64,000 bases of DNA from Polytrichum commune (lineage: Eukaryota; Streptophyta; Polytrichopsida; Polytrichales; Polytrichaceae): the NCBI GenBank assembly GCA_950295325.1, contig OX485805.1, positions 6,818,501 to 6,882,500 of the forward strand, read 5' to 3'. The first letter of the stretch is position 1, and each line of letters starts with the position of its first letter. Under the pieces are notes generated by a model, which saw nothing but the letters and a program-made list of their open reading frames with translations, was not told the origin of the DNA and searched no databases. Positions 23,582 to 37,233 of the stretch are shown here, in pieces. Made by a program: the position numbers and the translations under genes.

Positions 23582-24080
23582 GGGCCACATCACACACAAG
23601 ACTGAGAGCCCGTGACCATTGCACTTCGAGCACACTCATTGGTGGGAAAGGCGGAGCCACTCCAAGTTCGCATCACACTACGCTTGAGGGACCAACGGAG
23701 TATGTGAATGCAAGATGGATGTAAAGTCCACATGGATTCCCACATGGCATCAAATGGATCATGCTTCATGGTCACTTGGATTAGTTTCAAAAATCACCTC
23801 TTGGACGTAAGCCCAACACAAAACTGGGAGACCATGGCACACCAAACGCTCACAACCGTTGATTTATTCTATTTTATCATGTGTGAGGACCTGCATGAAT
23901 ACAAATTCATTGAAATAGCATTTGGTTGAGGGCCCGGTGACAAATGACTTCACACTACACTTGAGGGTCCGTGACCACACTACATGATTGTGGAGGTTTG
24001 TTGGGATGGCCTTTGGACACTTTCTTTTGGGCTCTCACAATTTCATGGTCACGGTTCTTGGCTCGTGTGTGAAGTGGCCC
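23582..24080 (+). mobile_element. PIF/Harbinger (Tourist-like) MITE, copy 1
   Basis: 499 bp flanked by TCA duplications. Inverted ends GGGCCAC.TCACACACAAGA and ...CTTGGCTCGTGTGTGAAGTG + GCCC. A GGGCC terminus with a 3-bp duplication is typical of PIF/Harbinger elements. No transposase frame. The internal sequence is shared with six other full copies here, including TGGTGG.AAAGGCGGAGCC and GAAATAGCATTTGGTTGAGG. Confidence 0.9.
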
Positions 24081-24083
24081 TCA

Positions 24084-27000
24084 TCTTGCGTGTCCTCATG
24101 TAATGGTGAGAAGTAAACGAAGAAATGAATTCCTGTCATTGACAATAGTGTATCTTCCTAGAGCTATATATATATATAACATAATACACTACGTATTACA
24201 CTTTCATTGGTTGACACAATGCTTAACCTGTAACTTCCCAAGCCTGTGATTTTGTGAAAGGGTTCTTTTGAGTGCAATTCACTCGATGTTGGGTTGTGGA
24301 ATTTTCATGGACAAGTTTTGAGGTCGAGATGAGATTTATCCGTAGGATCTTGAAACATGGGAGATGAGTTATTTCAGGGGCAAAAATGGGCATGAATATC
24401 CTTTTGTATATCTAGAACATAATACTTTTAGGAAGGGATACACAAGAAAATGCCATGTTTTATCCTCCCAAAAAGACCTTTGACTGGTTGATTTCACATG
24501 GAAAATGAGAGGACTGCTTTGTGTGATCTAGTAGATTGGAACAACTCAAAAGTTGAGCACCTCCATGAATTGTCATGGCAAAATGTGCAAATCACAATAC
24601 GTTAGCCACCTTGCGGTTGGAGTATGTGAATTGTCCCATATTTCTAATCACATATATGCAAAGAATTCCCTCATACCCAAAGAGTGCCCAAATGTTAAAT
24701 TGAATGGTCGATGTGAGCACAAAGTTGGTTTTTACATGAACATAGTAAATCATTTCACTTTACTAAAATAATCAACATTGATGTTCGTGCAAAGTTTGCA
24801 TTTGAGTGGTCATCATTGATTGGAATCAACACCCTCACTACCCAACACAACAAAACAATGACCAATTCCCACTTTGACATCTTTCTCCACATTCTAATCA
24901 TCTCCAAATTGCACAGCTCATGTGTCTATGAGTAAATATCCACGTTGGCTTCATGTTTAATAATTGTTTTGATTAGGGATGTATGAGTTAGGTGGGGTTA
25001 CTTCAAGGAAAAAATCATCCATCAACCAAATATGAGTTGCTTGGAAAGTCACGGGTTAGTTAAGGTTAATAGCAGATTGGGTAGATTTTGCCCAATAATT
25101 AAGTATCTAGGAAAAAGGCTTAGGCGGTCCGTAAAATCATTAGTGAAAATTAGGAAAATATGTAATTTTATATTTACTCATTTAGGCACATAGTATATCA
25201 TGCATACAAATCCATGTACCAAAAAAACATTATTCATTCATGGTGGCTAAGTATGCAATGTTAGCATTGAGGGTTTAGATTAAGTTGTCTTAGTGTGCTA
25301 ATTAGGGTGTGAACAATGTTTTCTATCATTTTGTGCTCATATTTGGTAGAGGTTGTTTGAGAATCTGCAAGCATAGCTAAGAACGCATGGCAAATCTGTA
25401 ATATGTTCCATCCCATTGACAAGGATCAGAGATTGTTGAGCATTGCAAGTGATATCAAAGTTTTAAATGCTTAAGTTGAAAAGACCACCTTGGAAAGATT
25501 GGAGAAAATCTTAAAATTTAGTCATTTTTGAGGATTGTCTTTTTCTTTCATTTAGGCCATCTAACCCAAAATTTTCCAAAAAAATTAGGCTTGATTATTT
25601 TAAATTAATTTATGCCCAACATGCTATCAACTTTTGGCAATCGTGGGGACCACACTGTAGAGTTGCTACTAGGTAGAGTTGTAAACCACATAATAGATCT
25701 ACTTACAATACTAGTATAATCATATATTAGTCAATTGGACATCGACTTTGAGAAATGAATCCTACAATATATAGGAACCATGTGTATTGATACTAAAGAG
25801 ATTGTAACATGGAACCTCAATTTAATTGGTTCAAGCGCTTATACTCATTGTTGTATAAGGTGGACATATCATTATAAACTTCCAAATACATCATTCTTTG
25901 GTTTTGGGTGTAGATTTATCTCTCATCTTAATTTCTAAAGGTGAGGACATATGTTTTTGTCCAGGGAGTCATTGAGGCCTAACTATACCAACATACACAT
26001 TACATTGTAATCCTCTGGATTTGGACACATGGAGAATTGGAAAAAATGCGTGGACAATGAAAATTTACAAATATACCAATTATATGATTAGATGTACCCT
26101 AGGAGGTGTTTGTTTTTGTATTTAATAACTTGTTGAATTGGTCTAAATTTTTTTAGGCAATTTTGGGAAGATTTTGCTTCAATAATTAGGGGGTTAAGAT
26201 CAAAGGTTTTATCTACCTATGTAACCACTTTAATTCATGAATATCTCCAAGGGTAATAGTAGAAACATGCCCCCTATAGGTTGGTTGTCAATTCATACCA
26301 ATTTAGCTCACTAAACTAATTGAGGCTCTCATAACCATGTATATTGGCTGATTTAGTAAAAAAAACTAATAATTTGTGGGCTCTAGAATAGAAATCAACA
26401 AGTTCACTCTCCCCCTCCCCAGGTTTGCCCTCCCCCTCGGTAGGTGTTGGAACATTCGCCCCCCGATGTAACCCAACAACATGTAAGTGAGGTACAAACA
26501 AAGTGAATTGTCTTACAAGTCATAGACTATTATGTTTGGATAGTTTGACATGTAAACAATGACTTTGCATTAGTGTAAATTGATCATTTACCATATTTAC
26601 ACTATAACATTGGCAATAATATTGTGGGTGCACACTCTTTACTGACCCATAGAAACGAACATCACGAGTCCAAGTTGTAGGTTACAATATTTATGTCAAG
26701 TTGCACGTAGTGTGCAATGTATTGGTATCTAATTGACAAGTGGTTTTCTCTTCTCGAAATGAGCACATGCTTGGTAAAGGTGGTGCTCACCACCAAAACC
26801 TACCTTTAGAATAGCTTCCATGTACTTCAAATGATGTTACTCCTTCAAATCTTGTTTGTTTTGCACAAACAACAAATCCATTTTGTAGAGCTTCTCTAGC
26901 TCTTCTCATAGACATGAAGATCGCCTCTTAATTCTTAGCCATTTGGGTGTATTGACCATGCAAATCTTTCTTCCTATCTTTTGATTTTTTTTTTCCTCCA

Positions 27001-29049
27001 TTGATTCTTGAACTTAGAAAGTGAGATGTGGCTATTTAAATTTTGTATTCTCAGTAGCTTTCATTTGATACCTTATTCACAAGTAGAGGTGAAAGAGCGA
27101 GAACATAGTGAGTGGTTGAATATTAAAGTGCAACTAGTGTCGCACACCATTTCTTGCGTGATATTGTATATTGTGGGCTGCACTAAAGGGTTGCCGAGGG
27201 CAAGGGTGGTTTATATTCAAGGTCTTAACCCAAATCTCAAGAGAACTATGAGCTTAAGTTGCCCAAGGGTGACCTTCCTAGCACTTGATTTTCAATGCAT
27301 CCTATCACTTATGATCTACCCAATCATATTGGGGGTAGCCGGGTCAACCAAATATGAGATTCAACCGTGTCGGAAAATGGGGGCTTGCCCTTGGAGGAGA
27401 TAGGTGCCAACTAACTTGTATGTGCATGTTCAAGGTGTTCACCTTCAAAAGGATACATTAGTCGTTAGGGTCCCTCTAATTCTCATAATGTTCATTTCAT
27501 GATTACATACAGATTAATGCCAACTCAAAATAACCAACACTATAATTCACGCCAATGGCAACATCGGAGTCGTCTTTCTTTCTTTCATTCATTCTGCCAA
27601 GGGTAACTCCACCCTACATTTGCCCCCATTGTTCACCACAATCAATGCGGTGAACCTAGTTTGGATAGACCGACCCAAAATCCACATGACACGAGTTTTT
27701 ACTAGACTCCCTTTACCCACAATAAACAAGTCTGAAAAAGTGGAATTACTCTACATCCAACTACAAGCACCACATCATAAGAATTCGATGTGAGTTGAGG
27801 GCTCGGAGCTTTGTGGTGGATAAGCAAACTCGTCCATAGTAGGTGAAGGGAGTTGTGGTAAAAACAAACCTCATATAGGTTGAAGGCCGATTAATTTACA
27901 ACTGTGTTTCCCATACACTAATTCGAGGTTTCAATGTCATTTTCATGATTGAAACCCCCAAATAATGTAAAAAGAAAAGAAAAAGAAAAGGTCGTAGAAT
28001 GGTGTTACATAGCTATTGTGTCGCACCTTTTCAATGGATAACTCCACGTAAAAGTTCATTGTAAGTGCGAATGTTCACAACATCTAATGAGGGGAAGGAC
28101 GAACCATGGGAGGGGAGGGTAAAGATCTTGAATACTATTGTAAACCCCTCTCTGATTTAAGTCAAGTTCACCCCTAAACCAAGGTCAAACTAACAAAACA
28201 AAAACTAACTAACTATTGTGACCATTTTGTTTTTTTATTATTACCCCCTTGGTAGATGTTAAGAACACAAAATCTCCATTGGTTAGTGAGTAACTTGCGA
28301 GGCTTGAGCGGAGGAACTCGCATTTCAAGAGATTGATGATTAGGGCCGCGCGCGAGTGGACACATGGACCCGGAAACCAAGTGTCGCCCCAATTGTAGGG
28401 CTCCGTTATAATAATCGTCTCTCTCCCAGTTTTATAATATTCTCTTAGAGAGGGGGTGGGTTAGGGGATATGTACCTATATATCACAGGTCACGTGGCCC
28501 TGTGCAGACGCTAACGCCGGTTTGCGTTTGCACCTGGAGTGGTGGGTCAGTGGGCCCTACTTCACATGGGCATGCTCCTAATATGGGACTCCCCCATTGG
28601 ACAACCCAAATCACCCCAATTATCAGCTAGGAACACGTCCCCAATCTCATGGGGGAACTTTATATTAGGGTCTTCTAGTGGAATGTCACTACATCCAAAT
28701 TTACACCTTTTTAGATGACCAAGTTGTGGGTAAAGGCTCCTATGAGGGAAGAGCCAATTATTCAATAGGAGTGTAGCCCTCATCCATCCACATTAATAAA
28801 AGTGATTATGAAATTAATGTTTCTAGTAGTTCATTCATTGCAAATGAATGTCATTAGGTCAATTTAGGGTCAATTAAGGGTCTTCGTAACATTGCTTAGC
28901 AAAAGCTCTCATGTTCAAATTGAGCATCCCATGGTTATGTTTTCATGGCCCACATCGATGAGTAATGTTATGTTTGAGATTGATTGTAGTGTCAAATTAT
29001 TATTGAGAAGTAAGGTAGAAGTGTATGCTATTTGGATATATTTCTCGTT
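24084..29049. other. Gene-free stretch
   Basis: About 5 kb with no gene I can support. It has a short TA run near 24165-24178, one copy of the CACCTACC-type repeat at about 26250-26500, and a somewhat GC-richer patch at 28320-28570 with a CACGTG-containing site. A 131-codon plus frame (27008-27403) shows no motif. Confidence 0.4.
26250..26500. repeat. Dispersed repeat (CACCTACC / CTATAGGTTGGTTG type), copy
   Basis: Shared with 33540-33840, 42330-42720 and parts of 54540-54650 and 56160-56230. Recurrent order: a G-rich run, AGTAAAAACAAGCCC, CTATAGGTTG, then TTCATCCCAATTTGAGTTCA-like and ACTAGACTAATTTGGGGTAT-like blocks, then CCTCCCCCTCGG.AGGTGTTG.AA. Confidence 0.5.
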
Positions 29050-29340
29050 GCACCCACTTCATGTAGGATATGGAAACACGCGATTAGTGCGAGATGATTA
29101 GCAAGTCCGAAGAATTCTGCATGTAGTTGTTTGCCTCATGGTTTTCAAAATTCGATTCACTATCTTATTCATTATCAAGGTGAGGATTATTGTGTTCATC
29201 AAATGGTCATATTGATTCCTCCAAATCATGTTAACTATTGAACCTTGAATGGTTAGCATATTTTGAGCACGTCGTGCACTCTCCTTTGAAACACATGTCC
29301 TTTTGGAGTCCGTTGTTAGATCCACACCTCACCACGTACT
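29050..29340. repeat. Dispersed repeat, copy 2 (pair with 14840-15130)
   Basis: Same order of shared blocks as the copy at 14840-15130, including TTTTGAGCACGTCGTGCACT and the TTAGATCCA block near the end. The encoded minus frame (29325-29098) is open for 75 codons but gives no family. Confidence 0.5.
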
Positions 29341-29350
29341 GCTCATATAT

Positions 29351-31599
29351 AGGTGTCTAAATATTGTTGTTATGCTGGAAAAAGCATGTCTACCTTAGCC
29401 TATAACTTGCATAGCACATTCACCTATCTCAAGATTATTTTAGAGGTACTACGTTGATAATGAAAAATAGTGTGGGTTGTTAATTGGGCTTACATGGAGG
29501 TATAAAATAACAAGGATATTGATTATTACTAATATAACACAAATAAGTACACTAAAGATATGGTTTAGTGTGGCTCACAATAATCATCATCACCCCACGT
29601 TCATTCTCTTGAATGAACTCATTTGGTCCAAAAAATGTTGTCCTAAATCCAAGTTGTAACACCTTATAACTCCAAACAATAACCACACATGGCTACAAAG
29701 GTGGGTGAATCTATAGATAGCCAAGAAATTTCATGAAATGAATTGGGGGAATCTACATTTTGGTCACCGATAACTTCGTTAAGGGGCCAAATTCACAACA
29801 AAGTTCATGCTTAAGATGGGCCTAACAACATGTGAACATAATATCCAAGAGGTTCAAATAATTTTGATGGCTAAGAGCACTCAATTGGATAACCGCTTAT
29901 GGATATAAGTCAAAGCCCAAGTTCCAATTTTTTGCTACTAAAATAGCATAATGATTCTCTTAAAAAAAGGGCAAGAGTAGCTATTATACGTCATGAGCCA
30001 ATGTCCATAATTGGTTTGACTACCTTAGCAAGATGCTTGAAATGCCTTATTATGTGTAGTAGATGGAAATCCTTTGTTCTCCCAATGTCATAAACTATAT
30101 GTAGTCATCAACTATATTATATGCTCGTAGTACGTGTCGAAATGGAGACATCACACATAATATCTCCGAACCACGTGTATGACAATTGAATAATCCCATC
30201 TCGCTCGAGATTTCAACTTTATGCCGCTTTACACTAGAGCTTGAGGGTCCTTGACCCTTGATATACAAATTACGTGTTTGCTTGAGAACCCGGAGACGGT
30301 CCAAGTTCACTTCACACGTCACATGAAGGCACGAGGGGTCAAAGCAATTCAAAGGGATGAGAAATCTACATGGCATCTTACATGGCAACAACTGGATAAG
30401 TTTTTCATGGTCTACCGGATATTGCACTAGGCCTACTAGAAAGAGGTGGGTCTAACGCAAAACTAGGGGGCATGATAATCGATCAAACTACCATTGGTTC
30501 CTAGAAACATTATGTTATCATGGTGGGGACCAACCACAACCATATGTTGCGGTCCCTCGACATGGGGCTTGGGAGAATGGGTCGCCTCACTCGTACTAAA
30601 GGCAAATGAAGGTTAGAGGCTAGTTTTAGAGAGATGCCAAACTTATTATAACACCTCCCTTACATGTCTCACACCAACAAACAAAACAAACACCCTGTTC
30701 TTCACATGCCACTCTATTCTCCTGCTTTTGTAGTCCTCCAACCTCGATCACCTCTCCGCTCCTCATTCACATCGTTCGATCTCTCATCGTGTGTTCTTTA
30801 CAAAGTTCCTCCCTCATTGCACGTTCCTCATTGAGTTCTCCAACATATATATTTCTCTTTTCAATTTGAGTTTCTCTTTGTTCTTCTTTGTCCTTTAGCT
30901 CAATGTCAAGCTTTGTTGCTCTTTAAATTATTTGTTCTTTGTCTTGATTATGTTTTCTTTGCTTCATGTGTCAATGTTAGGCTATTTTTTTATCTTTGTT
31001 TTGAGGATATGTTCTCTGTATTCTTTGTTGTTTCTTTCAAAATTGGGGTCTCTTTGCTTTTGTCCTAAAATGGAACTATGTGTGCTCTTTGTCTCAAGAC
31101 TTTTATTTAAAACAAAAATTGCTACGATATGAAAGAAAAAAAATACTTATAGAACATGTATTGCATTCCAAGGCATACATGGTTAAAGTTTGGGACAAAA
31201 TCAAAAATATTGACGTCATTTATTGCAAAGGAAAAAAAATTGATGACCAACAAATAATTATAATTATAATTATATATATATATATATATTGGGATAGGAA
31301 ACTTTTAGAAAAATAAAATCCTTAACAATGCAAAATTATAAGTTATAAATTTGTTGAGGGATCTATCATTTTCCTCCAATGTGGGGCGCAAATGTGAAAC
31401 GAGCTCCTATAACAAAAATTATTGCCATTCTCCATTTTAAACGCCGTGGTACACGACATTGCGCTAGATGTTAAAAAATAATTTTCTATAACTGCATCTT
31501 TCCAATACATGATATAGTTATCTTTAGATAAAAACTTGGAAATGCATTGTGTTGAAATCAATAAGCCAAGAAGCTATGAAACTAGAAAAACATTACGTT
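29351..31599. other. Gene-free stretch, with one truncated MITE and a TA microsatellite
   Basis: Holds the truncated element at 30222-30556 and a TA tract at 31271-31289. Between 30660 and 31080 there is a TTTG/TCTTT-rich, T-biased patch. No gene seen. Confidence 0.4.
30222..30556 (+). mobile_element. Diverged relative of the Harbinger MITE, truncated
   Basis: Starts with GCCGCTTTACACTAGAGCTT after TTA. It matches the element at 51283 over GACGGTCCAAGTTCACTT, ATGAGAAATCTACATGGCAT and AGAAAGAGGTGGGTCTAAC, then loses similarity. No convincing right terminal repeat. Confidence 0.5.
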
Positions 31600-31840
31600 G
31601 ATTATACAATTAGTGTGTGTGGTACTAATTCATACAACACGCACTATTTTGCCAAGTCTCAAAATTAGCGAGGGCTGAAATTTTCACTAATTCATACTAA
31701 ATTCTTGAAAACATGCTCACTACCGTACATCTCCATAAAACCAATACATGTTCTAAGATGCTTGTAAAGTGATAACAAGTTTATATGCAAGCACATGCTT
31801 GTCAAGGAACAATTTGGGATAATTGGTGTTGTATGGAGTC
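31600..31840. repeat. Dispersed repeat, copy 1 (pair with 50535-50960)
   Basis: CAATTAGTGTGTGTGGTACT ... CTATTTTGCCAA ... GAGGGCTG.AAATTTT ... GGGATAATTGGTGTTG. The outer parts suggest inverted ends around ATCCCAATTAGTG, but these are clearer in the other copy. Confidence 0.5.
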
Positions 31841-34800
31841 AATTGGTCTAACTCTTTACCCTAGATTCTCACCCAATGTGTGCTATCAACTAACACGTAT
31901 GCCTACGAGATGCCTACCCACCTCAAGGTTGCACGATGGATAACGATAGCACAACCAAATTCTTTCCACTTTTTACAATTTCATTGGAGTGTGATAAGAG
32001 GTGATATTCACATCCACTTCCACGATTTTGATAGATGTCGGTTGACATTGATAATTTCTTGCATATGCACAAAGGAAGTGGTAGGGACCCTAGGGTTCAC
32101 CTCTCCCGGCAACATAAATTATCACTACAAGTCCAAAAGAGAGTCAATGCACCAAAACGTCGGTCCGGTCTCAACATGATTGGTCTCGTGATCATTTCCC
32201 ACTCGTGGTCGATTCACTCCACTTCTTTTTAACACTTCGTGCCTCAGTGCTCTCTACATTATACATGGATTTAGTGTGACTCACACTATTCAATCAAGAT
32301 GACATGGCACATCCATTTTTGATGCCGTACATGCTAGATCATACATGTAAGATAGGCAAGCCTACTAGGGTTACTTTCGTGAGGTTTAGAATATTTTGAT
32401 GTGCGATACATGTTTTGGAACAAAAGTTCGATTGTTAAACAAATATTGTGCAACTCCAATGTCATAAGAATGAGATGAAAGTGACCAAAATCTCCATTTG
32501 CGACAAATTTCAAAGAGTGTATATGTGGCCCTCTCTTAGTGGATATGTAGATTGGGAGTTTAGCATAGGATTTTGGGTTATTGTAACCAATGAGCCATCG
32601 TTTCAATCCTTAGAATAATACTAAGAGTGTTGGTTTTACGATGGTGTTAAACCATCTTACAATCCAAAGTAGGTTGGAGTGAGGTTGGTGTTTGAATAAG
32701 ATAAGTCTAAGCGAAACGGAATTCACGCTTGAGCTAGGAAATCATGTTTTATGCGCCTCTACAACATGGGTATTGAAATAAACAAGAACAAATTGGGTCG
32801 AAGCACCCTAACTGCAGTTTTGTATGAAACCAAGTGTCATACTAGACGAAATGTTGCAGATGCCAACACGTCGAAGCAAACAATGTGTGTAAAAATGGCA
32901 CTCGCTTGTGATGATCTTGAGACTCCTTGCACACCGTTTTGCCACCGCTCCCAACATGAACAAGTGTGCAAATCCACATTTACTAAGTCGGCATTGAACG
33001 ATGTAATGCGATGTTAGATTGTGAAATGTGATGTCACGCACCCTACATTAATTTATGTCTCTTGTAGAATATTGTGGTGTTTTCCTATAGTGTGAACCAC
33101 ATCACATCCAAATGACTAAAGTAGCGACAAAAGTTCAAAATTATGAAGCCAACACTAAAGAGAAGAAACCTAGTAATAAATAGTGGATGTTACTATTCAG
33201 AGTTGCACAATGCTATAACTATTTAACGAGAATGCAATATTTTACCACACAAAGTCATTCATGTTTTATAATGTTTGAACAACCTATTGAACTTCTTTTT
33301 CATAAAAATCCAACTCATTATTTAATGAGTTATAGCCCTGCATAACTCCAGCTAGTAACACACACTCATTGGGATAATCAATGTAGTCTAGAAGTTGGTT
33401 GTGAGAATGACATCTACTTAATTCAAACAAACCCATGCTCCCATTTGTTGGTCCCATGGAATTGGCGCAAGGGAGCATGGGGCAATATTTTTTTGTTAAT
33501 ATCGTGTGTATGTGTATGTAGGGGGTAGGGACCCACAACAACTTGGTTTCCTAACACCTACCGGGGGGGGGGGGAATAGTAAAAACCAAGTCCCCTGTTC
33601 AATTGGTTGCCCGTTTCATCCCAATTTTTAAGTTCACAAGACTAATTCAAGATGTGTGGCCCCATACACAACGGTTTATTTTACTCAGAATAACAATCCC
33701 CATGCTTCACAACAGTAACCAACGCTTTCACCCCCTCCCCCAGGTCACCCTCCCCCTCGGCGTGTGTTATGAAATTCACGTGACACACGGCTCAAGCTTT
33801 GTGAAACTCATCCATTGGGAAGGTGAAAACACATAGATTCTATATAGCGTGTATATTATACGTTACTAGAACGGTCGACGTGATTAAATATGACATTAAA
33901 TAACTCGAAATTAATCTACGGGGGAGCCTTTATACATTGAGGGTTTTTTTTTGTTGGGCTTGGAGGAGTGTTACGTGGACAGCAGGAAGCCCAAGCCGTG
34001 GGGCACGTTCCCCAACCATGATACTGCAAATCCAAGGTACTGTAACTGCCCCAACTATTTTGTTCTGCAAATGGCCAAAGTGCCACTTAAGTTAAGGCAA
34101 CCTCCAAGGGCCTAAGTTACTATGTTGTTGGGAGTTCAAGACTCCAAACCTTCAAGCAAGGCCACTTGGCATTCGAAGCGGTTTCCCCTTGCCAAATCTC
34201 TCTCCTCCACTATTCTAAATTCCTCACCCAATATTATTATGTATGTTCGTATTTGTAGAGTAGAGGTGCCTATTCCCCATCGAGGCCCGATCGGGAGCTT
34301 ACTAGGCGCGATAATTTTGATGAGGTTGGGGCTGATTTCGGTGATTTCTTTTTGTGGGTGGTTAAAATGAGGTTTCACATTTCACGGTTGCTGAGTGTTA
34401 GTTTTCATTTAGGTTGTTCGTTCATCAAATTCTAGTGGAAATGTACATGCCACTGTGTGGAATCTACATTCTCCTTAGAATTTGTTGGGTGAAGCAGCGT
34501 ACATGGAAACTTAACCCTAAGTCTCCAACTTCGGTTGTGGTATCACCAAGGAATCGATAATGCCATGAGACATGTCCCCGGATTTGATTGTAGATGTGAG
34601 GAGGAATTCGTCTCAAAATGAGCGGTTATGGTAGGCCGTAGACATTGGTAATGTGTTTGGGCCATCGTTTGGCTTCTAATATTTGTAGTAATCTCAATTT
34701 AAGCAATAAAATTATTGAACAATTTGTAGTCCTTCTAGTTTTTGTCTTCCTACATAAAAACATTTTGCACCGCCTTATACTTCTCCAAATTTGGCATAGA

Positions 34801-35254
34801 ATCTCTTCAGTGATCAATTATGGGTGCCTCTACACTAGTTGACTCAACCATCTATGATGGTGTGATCAGGAAATATGACAACATATGGGGTGTGGGACTG
34901 AGCTTCTTTACCATAGCGATAACACTAGGCATTTGGCATTTGCAACATGAAAGCACCGGGGGTTGGCTTAGTTATGCATGTTTAGTGTCTTTTCGCATAA
35001 AGGTTTGTCTTGGTTCCACCGGGAGTACCCAAGAGAGCATGCCCAACTCACTTGGTCATGTTCCTAGTGGTTTTGTATGGTTGACTGGCATTCAAATAAT
35101 TTTGTTTCAATTGTCTCCCAAGGGGGGGGGGGGGGGGCGCATCTAAATGCCTATGTTGGAGCTCAAGAATACAAAACTTCAATTTGGGCCACTTGGCATT
35201 CAAAACGGTTTTTCCTTGGCAAATCCCATCGACCATAACTATGATAATAACAAT
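31841..35254. other. Gene-free stretch with repeats
   Basis: No gene seen. The segment CTTGGCATTCGAAGCGGTTT at about 34165 recurs as CTTGGCATTCAAAACGGTTT at about 35192, in a short duplicated context (CAAGGCCACTTGGCATTC / GGGCCACTTGGCATTC). A poly-G run of 17 lies at 35121-35137. Confidence 0.4.
33540..33840. repeat. Dispersed repeat (CACCTACC type), copy
   Basis: Begins CTAACACCTACC followed by a run of 12 G, then AATAGTAAAAACCAAGTCCC, TTCATCCCAATTTTTAAGTT and ACAAGACTAATTCAAGATGT. CACCCTCCCCCTCGG closes the unit as in the copy at 26.4 kb. Confidence 0.55.
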
Positions 35255-35430
35255 AATCCACCAAAGAATTCAAACCACACACTCGCAAGCATCACGTTGC
35301 CATCATTGTCATTGATGCAATGCTAACTTTGTGTTATTCCATTATGTCACATGCTACACTGATTCTCTATTGTCATGTATTCATTTTACCACTTTAAACC
35401 TTCACATATCATATCACATGGACAATAGAG
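35255..35430. repeat. Dispersed repeat, copy 1 (pair with 46610-46790)
   Basis: CACCAAAGAATTCAA.CCACAC, TTTGTGTTATTCCATTATGT and CATGCTACACT are shared in order with the copy at 46.6 kb. Confidence 0.6.
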
Positions 35431-35598
35431 GTCATGTTTAGTGTACTATGTCACATTGAACCCTTGTTATTTCCTTCATTGGTAAAAACTATAACATTGA
35501 CAAACATAAGGGTTCCAACCACTTCAAGGTATACCAATAGGTTTTGTCACTAGATTATTACAAGATTTTTAGGGAGCAAGCGATCTATACAATTACTA

Positions 35599-35917
35599 CA
35601 CTGAAAAGGATACTTAGTATGTGATTTTACTTAATGTTGTTACCACCCTACCCTGCTCAACACTACTTTTCAATTCTTTGACAACCAATGTTAGACATAA
35701 ATGTGTTGCTACCTTCCCTACTACCACCTCCCTTCATTTTATTATTTTTTCCATGTCCTTACTAACACTAAATTCAAACATGTAACTTCCACATATTACC
35801 ATAGTTGATATTTAGTGTTTGAGTTTACATTTAATGTTACTTGTTTTCATAGGGTTATTGACATTAAGTGTATGCATTCATATTTAGTGTATCAAACACT
35901 AAATATCCTTTTTAATG
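35599..35917 (+). mobile_element. TA-flanked MITE, family CACTAAA, copy 2
   Basis: 319 bp, TA on both sides. It shares the internal order of the copy at 20337: GTTGTTACCACCCTACCCTG, ACATATTACCATAGTTGATA and ATCAAACACTAAATATCC at the right end. Same orientation as copy 1. Confidence 0.8.
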
Positions 35918-36085
35918 TAGTTCCAAACGAAAGAAACAAAGAAATAGAAGAAAAATGTATATGGAATTTTCACCATCAAAGAATTGAGTTCGAAACACAC
36001 TTTCGACCATTCCTTTTGACTTTTTAGTTGTTCAACACCTATTCTTGCATACTCTTCACGATTGCTTTTGTCACCTGCAAATTAC

Positions 36086-36442
36086 CACACCAAATAATAC
36101 CTTTAATGTCATAGGCTATTTTATGTCACCGTGGTAAATTTTTATAAGCATACTTTGTATGAGTAAGTTGACAAGTATTGTCATCCCAACTTACTTTTTT
36201 GTAATGAACTACTTACAAAACTTGGAATTATATTTCTCATCTTAACATTTGCGTAATGAAATATTGTCATGGATGATTGACATTTGGAATGAAAAATCAC
36301 TTGGTAAGTGGCAAAAATTGCAACATTATGTATCTACAATGTCCATTTTATTTATTTATTTACAAGGAATGATAAATAATGTTATGTTTACGTCTAGTGT
36401 GGGTGACACTACAATGTTAATACAAATAATACATATTTAGTG
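36086..36442 (-). mobile_element. TA-flanked MITE, third family, copy 3
   Basis: About 357 bp ending ACATATTTAGTG before TA. Shared blocks: TGTCATCCCAACTTACTTTT, TAATGAAATATTGTCATGGA, ACAAGGAATGATAAATAATG and GGGTGACACTAC. The left boundary is approximate. Confidence 0.6.
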
Positions 36443-37233
36443 TAGTTACTACAAAATGCTTGCCTTGGAGAGATAAACACAAATAAACAGATATAAACGT
36501 TGACGTCCAATGGGAGCAAGCATAAATGAACAACCTCTTTGCATAGTGGTTATTGCCAACTTTGTTTGCCTTTGAGAAACACACTTCTATGAGTACATTT
36601 TTATTACAATTTATCTTTTTTCCGTTTGTAATTTATGTAATATTAAGAAGAGATTTGACATTCATCTCATCACAAGCATAATATTTTGCCACAACTTTGT
36701 ATGTTCATTTGTCTACAAGAACACATTCTTGTGGTAATAATAACTCATGTTTGAAACCAAGTTGTCACTTCATTGGAATTCTAGTAGACTTAGAACCCTA
36801 TTGTCCTCATAAGCAATGAAAATTCGAAACTACAAAAAATAAATCCACAATACTTAATATGGCATAGATTAACTACACCATCATCACCTAATAACGTGGG
36901 TTACCATTATTCACCCATGCATATATATGTTGAGGGTACTGTCATTTTTTGATGAAACAAGTTATTTAGTGTTCTAGATGTGCATATTGCATGAAAATAA
37001 TTGATTCAATGTGACATTACAATTGATATGGCGTATTCATTAAGTTAGAGTGGTCTTTGTGACTCCACATGTAAGAGCAACTCCACTAATGACATGAACA
37101 CTCATTGGCCAACCCATAAAGTTGGGGGTTGAATGGCCGTAAGACCAAAGGTGTGGTCACTTGGGCTTGAGAAAGCTCATAAATCTTTCCTCCCACCATC
37201 TTGCCATTCCACCATGTCATTGGATTTGTCTAA

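Noticed and set aside
27008-27403. 131-codon plus frame
   Set aside because: No recognisable motif. Flanks are repeat-like and AT-rich.
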